Shown one piece after another: positions 26,153 to 35,436 of a stretch of 64,000 nt of DNA. Every line of letters starts with the position of its first letter. The first letter of the stretch is position 1. The notes beneath the pieces are model-generated. The model was not told the origin of the DNA. It saw only the letters and a program-made list of their open reading frames with translations, and ran no database searches. The DNA comes from Chitinophagaceae bacterium IBVUCB2 (GTDB taxonomy: Bacteria > Bacteroidota > Bacteroidia > Chitinophagales > Chitinophagaceae), in NCBI GenBank assembly GCA_002127295.1, contig NFUV01000001.1:310001-374000 (forward strand), in the 5' to 3' direction. The translations under genes were made by a program, and so were the position numbers.

Positions 26153-28297
26153 TTAAAATGCTTTTTTCTCTGTGGGTTTTGCTGGTTGAAACTTTGGTGT
26201 TAATCCCATATTGTAAAAAGTGAAAGAGTAAATATCCGCAGCGGTTTCTAATCCTTTTTTAAGATTACTGGCGCCGTGCCCGGAGTTTACATCAATTCTA
26301 ATTAACGCTGGATTAGATCCTTTGTAATGTTCTTGCAAAGTGGCTGCATACTTAAATGAGTGAGCAGGTACTACCCGATCATCATGGTCTGCGGTGGTAA
26401 TTATAGTAGCTGGATAGTTTAAACCAGGCTTAATATTATGAATCGGTGAATAGGTAATCAGGTTTTTAAAATCTGCTTCATTTTCACTGCTACCGTATTC
26501 AGCCACCCAGTTCCAACCGATGGTGAATTTTTGAAAACGCAACATATCCATTACACCTACTTGCGGAATAGCTACTTTAAATAAATCCGGACGCTGGTTA
26601 ATAACAGCACCAACCAATAACCCTCCATTAGAACCACCTTGTATGGCCAGGTAGTTACTGGAAGTATATTTTTTAGCTACCAGAAATTCTCCCGCTTCTA
26701 TAAAATCATCAAATACATTTTGCTTTTTATTCCGCATTCCTGCTTCATGCCATTTTTCGCCATACTCACTACCCCCTCTAATATTTGCAATGCAAAATAT
26801 CCCCCCTTGTTCCAGCCAGGTAATTCTTGAAGGAGAAAAAGAAGGATTGCTGCTAATATTAAAACCACCATATGCATATAAGATGGTTGGATTCTTACCG
26901 TTTTTTTCCGTTCCTTTTTTATAGGTAATAAACATAGGAATTTTTGTTCCGTCCTTACTTGGATAAAACACTTGCTCCGTAACAAAATCTTCAGGATTAA
27001 ATTTTACTTCTGGCTTTCTGAAAACAGTGCTTTTGCCTGTGGCGATATCGTAGCGATAAATAGTTGGCGGAAATGTGATAGAGGTAAAAGTGTAGAAAAC
27101 AAATTTGTCATCTTTTTCTCCGCCAAATCCACCCGCAGTGCCTAATGCGGGTAATTCGACCTCTCTTTCCAGCTTCCCATTAAAATCATATACATACACC
27201 CGGCTGGTTACATCTTTAAGATAAGTGATAAAAATCTTACCCCCTGCTGTAGTTATTGAAGAAATGTTTTCAGGCTTCTCATCAATAATGGTTTTCCAAT
27301 TTTCTTTTTGAGGATTTGCAGGATCAAGCAAAATTACTTTTTGATTTAAAGCTCCATCGTTAGTTGACATGATGAACTTGCCATTAACTTCATCAATAAA
27401 ACTATAATCATAATCCCCTGCTTCTTTTATAATTGGTTTGAACTTTTTATCTGCGGATTTACTGTCGTAATACCAAAGTGCATTACCGTCTTTTGCTTTC
27501 CCCCTATCAGAAATGTTTAACAAAATAAATCTTTCGTTCTCGTCGGTAAATACATTATGAAAACGCTGTGCATTGGCAGGGTCTTCATACACCAATACGT
27601 CCTTATCCTGAGATGTTCCAACTTTATGATAATAGACCTGGTGATTTTCGTTTTTTGTAGATAACTCTTTTCCCTTTTCCGGTGTTGGATATCGGCTATA
27701 GAAAAACCCATCCCCCTGCCATGCAGCGCCGGAAACCTTTACCCACTCCAATGAATCTGGTAAATATTTTAATGTTTTCATATCCATTACATAATAAGTA
27801 CGCCAATCACTTCCACCTTTTGTTTTGCCTACAACTGCATACTTACCATCTTTTGACAATGAAAAAGCTCCCAGACCTGTAGTTCCGTCTGCAGAAAATT
27901 TATTTGGGTCAAGCACTATTTCTGGTTTTCCATCTAACCCTTTCTGGCGGTACAAAATACTTTGATTCTGTAACCCGTCATTCTTGGAGTAATAGAAATA
28001 CTCATGCTTCCTGGAAGGAGAAGAGTATTTGGGATAATTATTTATTTCTTCTAACCGCTTCAACCAATCGGCACGGTATGAGATTTTATCAAGGTAACCG
28101 AACGTTACTTTATTTTGTTCCGTTACCCATTGCTTTGTTTCCTCACTACGATCATCTTCAAGCCAACGGTAGGGATCGGCTATTTTGGTTCCGTGGTAAT
28201 CTTCAATTACATCTGTTTTTTTAGTTGCGGGATATTGTAATTGCGCTGTAACAACGAGTGGTAGCAAAAAAAGAAAGCAATAAATCGCCTTTTTCAT
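26153..28297 (-). CDS. Prolyl oligopeptidase family serine peptidase (S9A)
   Basis: 714 residues with a signal peptide (1-18), so exported. An N-terminal seven-bladed propeller (about 70-420) caps a C-terminal alpha/beta-hydrolase. The nucleophile is Ser556 in QGGSNGGLL, the acid is in ADHDDRVVP (about 639-640), and the base is His674 in NSGHGAS. Length matches the family (about 690-710). It cleaves short proline-containing peptides, here in the periplasm. It has its own terminator. Confidence 0.95.
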   Translation of the reverse strand: MKKAIYCFLFLLPLVVTAQLQYPATKKTDVIEDYHGTKIADPYRWLEDDRSEETKQWVTEQNKVTFGYLDKISYRADWLKRLEEINNYPKYSSPSRKHEYFYYSKNDGLQNQSILYRQKGLDGKPEIVLDPNKFSADGTTGLGAFSLSKDGKYAVVGKTKGGSDWRTYYVMDMKTLKYLPDSLEWVKVSGAAWQGDGFFYSRYPTPEKGKELSTKNENHQVYYHKVGTSQDKDVLVYEDPANAQRFHNVFTDENERFILLNISDRGKAKDGNALWYYDSKSADKKFKPIIKEAGDYDYSFIDEVNGKFIMSTNDGALNQKVILLDPANPQKENWKTIIDEKPENISSITTAGGKIFITYLKDVTSRVYVYDFNGKLEREVELPALGTAGGFGGEKDDKFVFYTFTSITFPPTIYRYDIATGKSTVFRKPEVKFNPEDFVTEQVFYPSKDGTKIPMFITYKKGTEKNGKNPTILYAYGGFNISSNPSFSPSRITWLEQGGIFCIANIRGGSEYGEKWHEAGMRNKKQNVFDDFIEAGEFLVAKKYTSSNYLAIQGGSNGGLLVGAVINQRPDLFKVAIPQVGVMDMLRFQKFTIGWNWVAEYGSSENEADFKNLITYSPIHNIKPGLNYPATIITTADHDDRVVPAHSFKYAATLQEHYKGSNPALIRIDVNSGHGASNLKKGLETAADIYSFTFYNMGLTPKFQPAKPTEKKAF

Positions 28298-28340
28298 ACA
28301 TCAAATTTTAGTGACACTAAAGATAAATGAATATGGCAGT

Positions 28341-28369
28341 AAAAAAAGACCTCCTATACAGGAGGTCTT
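28341..28369 (-). terminator. Terminator after the exported hypothetical gene
   Basis: Stem AAGACCTCCT / AGGAGGTCTT with loop ATAC, ending on the minus strand in seven T. Confidence 0.8.
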
Positions 28370-28390
28370 GAGAGAGGATAAATGTATCTT

Positions 28391-29134
28391 TTATTCCTTT
28401 ATTACAGTTGGTGCGCCTTCAGAAAGCCAGGTTGCAAATATTTCAGATACTTTCCATTCCTTTCCGGCATAATTCCTGGGTCTTGCAATCATATAATCGA
28501 AAAATTTTATTACATCTGCCTCCATACATTCGGCCATAACATACAAGGTTTTCTGTCCTTTGTAATCACCTTTCTGAATTAATACATCCATCGATGGGTT
28601 TTCCTTAAGAAAATATTCACCGGTAAAACGAATGTCACGGACAATTGAATCCATAAGTTTTCTTTCATCTTCTTTGCTCCATTTTAAAAAAATATTGTAT
28701 CGGTCGTAAAGAGAATTTTCATATACATCCTGCAACCGGATAAAATGTGCAGCAAGTTTTGGTAATTGCCCAGTGTGGATATTCGTCTTCTCCATAAATG
28801 TATACAACAGATCGCCTTTCGTTATTGGAAGGCTGCTATTATTTTTATTTATCGCAAAATAATAATAGTTGCCTTTGATAAGCTGGCATTTACCATACCC
28901 TTTTTGAATAGCAGTGGCCGCCGAGCTTTCATACAATCCATATAATAATCCTATCTGCTTATCTTTTAGTTTAAGATTCTCCGGCATTTCAATTTGTACC
29001 AATTTTGTGCTATCATCTAGATCAAGCATATAATCAGTTATGGGAAATGCCCGTAATATTTTATTGGCCGTATCGATTTGTGCAAATGAAGTTGCCCCAA
29101 CTAAAAGCATCCAAAAAAGCATATACTTTTTCAT
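28391..29134 (-). CDS. Exported hypothetical protein
   Basis: 247 residues with a signal peptide (1-19, ending SFAQ). Visible segments include DSTKLVQIEMPENLKLKDKQIGLLYGLYES and KGDYKGQKTLYVMAECMEADVIKFFDYM. I recognise no family. It is monocistronic, with a terminator, and lies divergent to the glycolytic pair with 185 bases between. Confidence 0.55.
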   Translation of the reverse strand: MKKYMLFWMLLVGATSFAQIDTANKILRAFPITDYMLDLDDSTKLVQIEMPENLKLKDKQIGLLYGLYESSAATAIQKGYGKCQLIKGNYYYFAINKNNSSLPITKGDLLYTFMEKTNIHTGQLPKLAAHFIRLQDVYENSLYDRYNIFLKWSKEDERKLMDSIVRDIRFTGEYFLKENPSMDVLIQKGDYKGQKTLYVMAECMEADVIKFFDYMIARPRNYAGKEWKVSEIFATWLSEGAPTVIKE

Positions 29135-29229
29135 ACTATAAATTTAATAGTACAACATACGTTCGTATCCTGCTATATTATATCCGTGCAAAAGGGTATT
29201 ACTGTTAAAGAAAATGGAATTGAGAAACT

Positions 29230-29302
29230 TATATTTGTAGGATAGCAAACCAACCCTTCGAATGTGTCTAAAGTACACATACAAAATAAAACCATATTTT
29301 TG
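29230..29302 (+). promoter_or_regulatory. Two candidate -7 boxes for the pfkA-pyk operon
   Basis: TATATTTG at 29230-29237 and TATTTTTG at 29295-29302 both match TAnnTTTG exactly. Neither has a clear TTTG 19-20 bases upstream, so the two may be alternative weak promoters. The distal one would give a leader of about 75 bases. Confidence 0.3.
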
Positions 29303-29319
29303 CTAGCTTAAAGTCAATA

Positions 29320-30303
29320 ATGGAAAAAAAAGTTACCAAGATAGGCGTTCTAACATCGGGCGGAGATTCGCCGGGGATGAATGCCGCAATCAGAGCTGTT
29401 GTAAGAACAGGTCTTTATCACGGATTGGAGGTTTATGGAATTATGCGTGGTTACCAGGGCCTGATAGAGGATGATATCAATAAAATGGACTCCCGTTCGG
29501 TTGCTAATATTATACAACGTGGCGGCACCGTTCTAAAAACTGCCCGTTGTAAAGAATTCTTTGAATATGAGGGCCGAAAAAAAGCCTATGATAATCTTGT
29601 AAAAAGAGGGATCAATGGTCTTGTGATCATTGGTGGCGATGGTTCGTTTCGTGGCGCTGTTAAATTCAGCCAGGAGTTTGATATTCCATGTATAGGAATA
29701 GCCGGTACAATAGATAAAGATATCCAGGGAACTGATTTTACCATTGGTTTTGATACAGCAGTAAATACTGCCGTTGAAGCAATTGATAAGATCAGGGACA
29801 CCATGGATGCACACGACAGAATTTTCATCATTGAAGTAATGGGCAGAGATGCCGGATATATTGCTTTGCACAGTGGTATCGCTACGGGAGCAGAAAATAT
29901 TCTCATTCCTGAACGAAAAACAGATATGGATGATATTGTTGCTTCGTTGCTGGAAAAAGAGAGACGCAAAAAATTAGTGAACCTTATTGTAGTAGCTGAA
30001 GGTGATGATTATGGCGGGGCAAATGAAGTACAAAAAGTATTGAAAGAAAAATTGCCGAAAGCTGAAATAAGAGTTTGCATATTGGGTCATATACAAAGAG
30101 GCGGCTCTCCCACTTGTATCGATAGATTAATTGCAAGTCGTATGGGTTATCATGCTGTAGAAAGTTTGCTGGAAGGAAGACATAATGTTTTTGTGGGCAT
30201 CCAGAATAACAAAATGCATTACATACCATTAGAAAATGCAGTAAAGAATAAAGGAAAGATCAGTGAGGAATGGATGAAGATCGTTAAGATATTAGCTAGT
30301 TAA
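29320..30303 (+). CDS. pfkA: ATP-dependent 6-phosphofructokinase
   Basis: 327 residues. The ATP loop is GVLTSGGDSPGMNAAIR (9 onward), and GGDGS lies at 105-109. The catalytic Asp132 is in AGTIDKDIQGTD, where the more common form is GTIDNDI; the Asn-to-Lys change is outside the catalytic Asp. The enzyme phosphorylates fructose-6-phosphate in glycolysis. It is followed by pyruvate kinase 14 bases downstream, so the two key irreversible glycolytic steps are co-expressed. Confidence 0.96.
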   Translation: MEKKVTKIGVLTSGGDSPGMNAAIRAVVRTGLYHGLEVYGIMRGYQGLIEDDINKMDSRSVANIIQRGGTVLKTARCKEFFEYEGRKKAYDNLVKRGINGLVIIGGDGSFRGAVKFSQEFDIPCIGIAGTIDKDIQGTDFTIGFDTAVNTAVEAIDKIRDTMDAHDRIFIIEVMGRDAGYIALHSGIATGAENILIPERKTDMDDIVASLLEKERRKKLVNLIVVAEGDDYGGANEVQKVLKEKLPKAEIRVCILGHIQRGGSPTCIDRLIASRMGYHAVESLLEGRHNVFVGIQNNKMHYIPLENAVKNKGKISEEWMKIVKILAS

Positions 30304-30317
30304 AATTATAAAAGAGA

Positions 30318-31808
30318 ATGGCGAAACACTCCCAAAAGTATTATCATGAGCAAATGGACCGTGAAGCTGGCCTTGAGCATAAGATTCACCGAACCAAAAT
30401 TGTAGCAACTGTTGGACCTGCCTGTGATACTTACGATAAATTACTTGAATTAGTAAAAGCAGGTGTTAATGTATTCCGCTTGAATTTTTCGCATGGTTCG
30501 CATGAAGACAAAGGAAAAATCATTGAGCATATCCGTACCATTAATAAAACCGAGCCGTTTAATATTGCCATACTTGGTGATCTGCAGGGACCAAAATTAA
30601 GAGTAGGTGAAATAGAAAACGGCACAATGGAAATTGAGCCCGGAGATATTTTGACTTTTACGAATGAAAAAGTAATAGGCAACAAAGAAAGAATTTATGT
30701 TTCCTACCCTAATCTGCACGATGATGTAACTATTGGAAATACCATCCTTATCAATGATGGCAAATTAGAAGTAAAAGTAAAAGAGGTATTAAAGAATAAT
30801 GATGTGCGGGTAGAAGTTACCATGGGGGGAACTCTATCTTCCAAAAAAGGAATTAATCTTCCCGATACAAAAATCTCATTGCCGGCATTAACAGAGAAAG
30901 ATATTGTAGACCTTGAATATATCATAGATCAAAAATTAGACTGGGTTGCACTTTCGTTTGTTCGCAGTGTAAAAGACCTCGAAGATCTGCGTAGCCGTCT
31001 TGATAAAAGAGGCAGCAAAACAAAGATCATTTCCAAGATTGAAAAACCTGAAGCATTAGAAAACCTGCGTGATATTATTGTGGAATCAGACGCAGTAATG
31101 ATTGCCCGTGGAGATCTGGGTGTAGAACTTCCTGTAGAAAAAATCCCTTTGTTGCAAAAGCAGATCATCCGGATGTGTTTACACAGGGCCAAACCAGTTA
31201 TTGTGGCCACACAGATGATGGAGAGTATGATTGAGCTGAATAAGCCGAACAGGAGTGAAATTACAGACGTAGCTAATGCTGTAATTGAGGGAGCCGATGC
31301 AGTAATGCTAAGTGCTGAGACAGCAGCAGGTCATCATCCTACACTGGTAGTAGAAACAATGCGCAAAATCATTATTGAAGTTGAAAAATCCGGGTATAAT
31401 TATAACAGAGAAGATGAATTGGTGCCTCAACCTCACTCCCCCTCTTTTTTAAGTGATGCCATCTGCTACAATGCCTGTAAGCTGGCCAGAGATGTGAATG
31501 CCGATGCATTGATCGGTATGACGCAAAGTGGTTATACAGGTTTTGTATTAAGCAGCTATCGCCCAAAAGCTCCATTGTATATTTTTACCAAAGAACGTTC
31601 ACTGGTAAACCAATTAACATTAAGCTGGGGTGTACGGGCCTTTTATTATGATGAAGAAGAAAGTTTAGATGATATTATATTTGACCAGATAGATATTCTT
31701 AAACAAAGGATGTTTATCAAGAGTGGCGATATTGTTATCAATACAGGAAGTACGCCAATCGATCTGCATTTACCAACGAACACAATAAAGATCACAACAG
31801 TTGACTAA
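30318..31808 (+). CDS. pyk: Pyruvate kinase
   Basis: 496 residues. The TIM barrel starts HRTKIVATVGPACDT and contains VFRLNFSHGSHEDK and IARGDLGVELP, with Lys in ISKIEKPEAL contacting phosphoenolpyruvate. MMESMIELNKPNRSEITDVANAVIEGADAVMLS is the family signature. The C-terminal regulatory domain (about 360-496) is present. It converts phosphoenolpyruvate and ADP to pyruvate and ATP. It is the second gene of the pfkA operon. Confidence 0.97.
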   Translation: MAKHSQKYYHEQMDREAGLEHKIHRTKIVATVGPACDTYDKLLELVKAGVNVFRLNFSHGSHEDKGKIIEHIRTINKTEPFNIAILGDLQGPKLRVGEIENGTMEIEPGDILTFTNEKVIGNKERIYVSYPNLHDDVTIGNTILINDGKLEVKVKEVLKNNDVRVEVTMGGTLSSKKGINLPDTKISLPALTEKDIVDLEYIIDQKLDWVALSFVRSVKDLEDLRSRLDKRGSKTKIISKIEKPEALENLRDIIVESDAVMIARGDLGVELPVEKIPLLQKQIIRMCLHRAKPVIVATQMMESMIELNKPNRSEITDVANAVIEGADAVMLSAETAAGHHPTLVVETMRKIIIEVEKSGYNYNREDELVPQPHSPSFLSDAICYNACKLARDVNADALIGMTQSGYTGFVLSSYRPKAPLYIFTKERSLVNQLTLSWGVRAFYYDEEESLDDIIFDQIDILKQRMFIKSGDIVINTGSTPIDLHLPTNTIKITTVD

Positions 31809-31811
31809 ATA

Positions 31812-31840
31812 AAAAGCCCGGACAACGCCGGGCTTTTATT
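31812..31840. terminator. Bidirectional terminator after pyk
   Basis: Stem AAAAGCCCGG / CCGGGCTTTT with a 6-base loop and T-rich flanks on both strands. It separates pyk from the convergent DUF1080 operon. Confidence 0.85.
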
Positions 31841-31856
31841 TTTCGTTGTATTCACT

Positions 31857-32615
31857 TTATAATTTCTTGATCATTACATTCCTGTACCATACTGTATTAC
31901 CGTGATCTTGTAATCCAATCTTGCCTTTTTTATACATACCGAAGTCAGGCATTTTTGCAAACTTACTGCCGGCTACCATTTTCTTCCAGTTATCATCCCA
32001 CATGGTAGTAGAAACAACATTCTCACCATTAAGGAATAAATCAAGTTTCCCGTTTACACATTTTACTTCTGCCTGGTTCCATTCACCATGGGGCTTAACT
32101 GTTTCTTTTGAACAGGAGATAAGATCATATAAATCTCCTGCCCGGTGTTTTATGATTTTTGCATCTGCGTGGCCTGCATTATCCAAAATCTGCATTTCGG
32201 GTGCAGTTTCCCATCCCCATTTATATTTTGTTGTGTCTTCATGCACATAAAACATAATTCCGCTGTTGCCATCCTTAGCAATCTTCCATTCAAGTTTCAA
32301 ATGAAAATTTTCAAATGAAGAATCTGTTACAATATCACCTCCTCCTTTTATCTGCCAGTCCACTCTTTCGGTAGTATCAAGATAGAAAGTTCCATCTGCT
32401 ACTTTCCATGCACTACCAACCGAATCTCCTCCATACTTATGCCAGCCACTCATCGTTTTTCCATCAAACAATAATTGCCAGCCATCTTTCTTTTGTTCTT
32501 CGGTTAAAATTTCCATTGCTTTTTCTTTGGGCTCTGCTTCAGTGGGTGCTGAATTATCGTAACAACCTGCTGTGATAACTGAAACAGCTAATGCAGTTGC
32601 AAAAAATTTTATCAT
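31857..32615 (-). CDS. DUF1080 lipoprotein (3-keto-disaccharide hydrolase family)
   Basis: 252 residues with a lipoprotein signal (lipobox TAGC, near residue 18). The beta-jelly-roll domain opens GWQLLFDGKTMSGWHKYGGD and continues with FENFHLKLEWKIAKDGNSGIMFYV, GWETAPEMQILDNAGH and HGEWNQAEVKCVNGKLDLFLNG, the DUF1080 pattern. Family members cleave 3-keto-glycosides, probably at the outer membrane or in the periplasm. It is the last gene of a four-gene leftward operon (7 bases after the cytochrome c gene). Confidence 0.85.
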   Translation of the reverse strand: MIKFFATALAVSVITAGCYDNSAPTEAEPKEKAMEILTEEQKKDGWQLLFDGKTMSGWHKYGGDSVGSAWKVADGTFYLDTTERVDWQIKGGGDIVTDSSFENFHLKLEWKIAKDGNSGIMFYVHEDTTKYKWGWETAPEMQILDNAGHADAKIIKHRAGDLYDLISCSKETVKPHGEWNQAEVKCVNGKLDLFLNGENVVSTTMWDDNWKKMVAGSKFAKMPDFGMYKKGKIGLQDHGNTVWYRNVMIKKL

Positions 32616-32622
32616 CGCTTGT

Positions 32623-33015
32623 TTATTTTTTAAGTAGTAAAATATATTTCACCATTGCTTCTGCATCTTCCTTTGATAAACTAGCATGCGGTGTCATAAA
32701 AACTTCGCCCCAAACTCCCTTACCACCATTAATTATTTTTCCCGCAAGATGTGCTACAATGGTATCGCCGGCCGCAGCATATTTATTTGCCACATCCCGG
32801 TAGGATGGTCCTGTTAAAGGTTCATCTACTTTATGACAGGTGAGGCAATCGCTTCCTGCAATAAGTTCCAATCCTTTCTGATACACAGGATTTTTTGATA
32901 CATCCTCTACAGCTGTTTCTTTTTTATCACTGCCACTATCGGCTTTTTTGTCTTCGCCGCCGCCACAGCTTGTTAGAAATGTGACCACTGCAAATGAGAT
33001 AATAATTTTTTTCAT
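32623..33015 (-). CDS. Small class I cytochrome c lipoprotein
   Basis: 130 residues with lipobox FLTSC. A Lys/Asp/Glu-rich linker precedes a heme c domain: CLTCHK binds the heme, and the axial Met is probably in EVFMTPHASL. The size fits a periplasmic electron carrier. In this locus it is the likely electron acceptor for the GMC dehydrogenase encoded on the other strand. It lies 7 bases before the DUF1080 gene and 43 bases after the TIM-barrel gene. Confidence 0.9.
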   Translation of the reverse strand: MKKIIISFAVVTFLTSCGGGEDKKADSGSDKKETAVEDVSKNPVYQKGLELIAGSDCLTCHKVDEPLTGPSYRDVANKYAAAGDTIVAHLAGKIINGGKGVWGEVFMTPHASLSKEDAEAMVKYILLLKK

Positions 33016-33058
33016 GTATAATTTATTATTAATGGCAATTTACAATTAAAAAAGGGTT

Positions 33059-34114
33059 CTAGTCCAAGCCCAAAATATTTCTGTTGAGTTTTGTATTTGG
33101 GGGGACAGCTGCAAAGTCATCAAATGCTTTTTCTGTAACACGAATGATATGCTGCTGAATGAACTCTGCTCCTTCCCTCGCACCATCTTCCGCATGTTTG
33201 AAACAACACTCCCACTCCATTACCGCCCAACCGGTAAAATCATATTGCGTTAATTTGCTAAAGATGGATTTAAAATCTACCTGGCCATCACCCGGACTGC
33301 GGTAACGACCTGCCCTGTTTACCCAACTCTGGTAACCACCAAATGTTCCCTGTTTACCGGTGGAGTTAAACTCTGCATCCTTTACATGAAAAGCTTTAAT
33401 TCTCTCATGATAAAAATCGATGTATTGCAAATAATCTAATTGCTGCAGCACAAAATGAGATGGATCGTACAACAAACAAGCTCTTTTATGATTATTTACT
33501 TCTTTTAAAAACATTTCATAGGTAACACCGTCAAACAAATCTTCGCCGGGATGTATCTCATAACAAACATCCACTCCGCACTCGTCAAAATAATTCAGGA
33601 TAGGCATCCATCTTTTTCCCAGTTCTTTGAAACCTTCTTCTACTAATCCGGCTGGCCGTTGCGGCCATGGGTGAAATGTATGCCATAATAAGGAGCCACT
33701 AAAAGTAGCATGTGCATTTAATCCCAGGTTCTCAGATGCCTTTGCACCATACTTAACTTGCTGTACGGCCCATTCTGTTCTTGCTTTTGGATTGCCTCTG
33801 AGTTTTTCGGGAGCAAATCCATCAAACAAGACATCATAAGCCGGATGAACAGCCACTAACTGGCCTTGCAAATGCGTCGACAATTCAGAAATCTCTAAGC
33901 CGCAATCATTGACGATTCCTTTTATTTCATCGGCATACGTTTTACTTTCAGCCGCCTTTTGTAAATCGATACAACGATCATCCCAAGTTGGTATTTGCAC
34001 AGCCTTATACCCTGTTGCTTCTGCCCACAGGCAAATCGATTTTAGGTTATTGAAAGGTGCTGCATCACCCATGAATTGTGCTAAAAATATGCCGGGCCCT
34101 TTTATAGTTGTCAT
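33059..34114 (-). CDS. Sugar phosphate isomerase/epimerase-type TIM-barrel protein
   Basis: 351 residues without a signal peptide. The TIM barrel shows VDVCYEIHPGEDL, RACLLYDPSHFVLQ, IKAFHVKDAEF and WAVMEWECCF, supplying the Glu, Asp, His and Glu ligands of the xylose-isomerase-like divalent metal site. It is cytoplasmic. In this operon, between an oxidoreductase and a cytochrome c, it may act on an oxidised (keto) sugar as an isomerase, epimerase or lyase (inference). Confidence 0.82.
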   Translation of the reverse strand: MTTIKGPGIFLAQFMGDAAPFNNLKSICLWAEATGYKAVQIPTWDDRCIDLQKAAESKTYADEIKGIVNDCGLEISELSTHLQGQLVAVHPAYDVLFDGFAPEKLRGNPKARTEWAVQQVKYGAKASENLGLNAHATFSGSLLWHTFHPWPQRPAGLVEEGFKELGKRWMPILNYFDECGVDVCYEIHPGEDLFDGVTYEMFLKEVNNHKRACLLYDPSHFVLQQLDYLQYIDFYHERIKAFHVKDAEFNSTGKQGTFGGYQSWVNRAGRYRSPGDGQVDFKSIFSKLTQYDFTGWAVMEWECCFKHAEDGAREGAEFIQQHIIRVTEKAFDDFAAVPPNTKLNRNILGLD

Positions 34115-34150
34115 TTAAGATTGATTATTGATTATTGATTTTGAAAAACT

Positions 34151-35311
34151 TTATTCTTCCATTGAAATCCATTTTGCAGCACTCTTACCACTTTCTATTA
34201 CTTTTTCTATAAATAACATTCCCCGTAACCCATCTGTGTATCCAGGAAAATCCAACCACTCTTCTTTTGGTTTTTCTCCATTTAATTGAGCCTGCACACA
34301 TAATGCAAAATTCCGGTAATGATTGGCAAATGCTTCCAGATAACCTTCAGGATGACCGGCTGGTGTACGACAATTATGTGCAGCTATGGAACTAAGATAG
34401 CCAGTTCCGGCCCTCCAAACTTCTGCAGGCTTGTCAAGCCATTTTACTAATAGAGTATTCGGATCTTCCTGCTTCCATTCCAGGCCGCCCTTTTCCCCGT
34501 ACACTCTTATCTTAACATTGTTTTCTTCACCGGCTGCAACTTGTGTAGCTATCAAAACTCCGCTGGCACCATTCTCATACTTTAATAATACGGCGCCATC
34601 GTCATCTAATTTTCTTCCTTCTACTACTACATTTATATCAGCACAAAGCTTTGCTGTCTTTAATCCGCTTACATATTCTGCGAGATTAAATGCATGTGTA
34701 CCGATATCTCCCATTGCACCAGCGATTCCGCTTTTCGTTGGATCTGTTCTCCAGGCTGCCTGTTTATTATCATTGCTTTCAAGGAAACTACTTAACCATC
34801 CCTGCGGATATTCTACATAAATCTTTCTTATTGCACCAAACTTGCCACTTAAAACTTGCTGCCGTGCTTCCTTCACCATTGGATAACCGATATAAGTATG
34901 AGTAAGGCAAAAGTATTTTCCGCTTTGTTTAATGGCCTGGTCTAATTCTTTTGCTTCATTCAAATCAAAGGTCATTGGTTTATCCAATACCACATGAAAC
35001 CCATTTTCTAAAGCAAGCTTCGCAGGAGCAAAATGAAGGTGATTAGGTGTAACGATGCTTACAAAATCCATTCTTTTATCTATGGGTAATTCAGCTTCTC
35101 TTCTTATCATTTCTTTATACGACCCGTAAACCCTTTCGGGTAAAAGATGTAAATCTTTTCCGGCTTGTACTGATTTTTCGGCATCACTGCTAAAAGCACC
35201 ACAAACCAATTCTATTTGACCATCCAGGGCGGCGGCTATACGATGTACTGCACCAATAAAAGCTCCCGGCCCGCCTCCAACCATCCCCATTCTTAATTTC
35301 CTGTTTGGCAT
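34151..35311 (-). CDS. Gfo/Idh/MocA-family oxidoreductase
   Basis: 386 residues. The N-terminal Rossmann domain starts LRMGMVGGGPGAFIGAVH, then VSIVTPNHLHFAPAKLALENG and LDKPMTF with the conserved Lys. The C-terminal alpha/beta domain includes GDIGTHAFNLAEYVSG with a typical His. These enzymes oxidise or reduce sugar hydroxyls using NAD(P). In this locus it may interconvert a 3-keto sugar and the parent sugar in the cytoplasm (inference). It is the first gene of the leftward operon. Confidence 0.88.
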   Translation of the reverse strand: MPNRKLRMGMVGGGPGAFIGAVHRIAAALDGQIELVCGAFSSDAEKSVQAGKDLHLLPERVYGSYKEMIRREAELPIDKRMDFVSIVTPNHLHFAPAKLALENGFHVVLDKPMTFDLNEAKELDQAIKQSGKYFCLTHTYIGYPMVKEARQQVLSGKFGAIRKIYVEYPQGWLSSFLESNDNKQAAWRTDPTKSGIAGAMGDIGTHAFNLAEYVSGLKTAKLCADINVVVEGRKLDDDGAVLLKYENGASGVLIATQVAAGEENNVKIRVYGEKGGLEWKQEDPNTLLVKWLDKPAEVWRAGTGYLSSIAAHNCRTPAGHPEGYLEAFANHYRNFALCVQAQLNGEKPKEEWLDFPGYTDGLRGMLFIEKVIESGKSAAKWISMEE

Positions 35312-35313
35312 TT

Positions 35314-35323
35314 CAAACGTTTG
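35314..35323. promoter_or_regulatory. Perfect palindrome CAAACGTTTG, possible operator
   Basis: Ten-base palindrome with a central AACGTT, the kind of core seen in LacI/GalR-family operators. It lies 3 bases upstream of the oxidoreductase start within the divergent region of the sugar locus. Confidence 0.35.
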
Positions 35324-35346
35324 TTATTATTATGATATAAAAAATG

Positions 35347-35359
35347 TGTTCCAAGAACA
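35347..35359. promoter_or_regulatory. Inverted repeat TGTTC-CAA-GAACA, possible operator
   Basis: Perfect 5-base arms around a 3-base spacer, in the 125-base region shared by the leftward oxidoreductase operon and the rightward transporter. It could bind a dimeric regulator that controls both sides. No regulator gene is encoded in the locus. Confidence 0.35.
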
Positions 35360-35436
35360 TTATCTGAATTTAAAAATAGTACATTTAGTTGTTTAATACA
35401 TTTTTCAAAACTAACGATTCAACCAACAGTTTGCAT

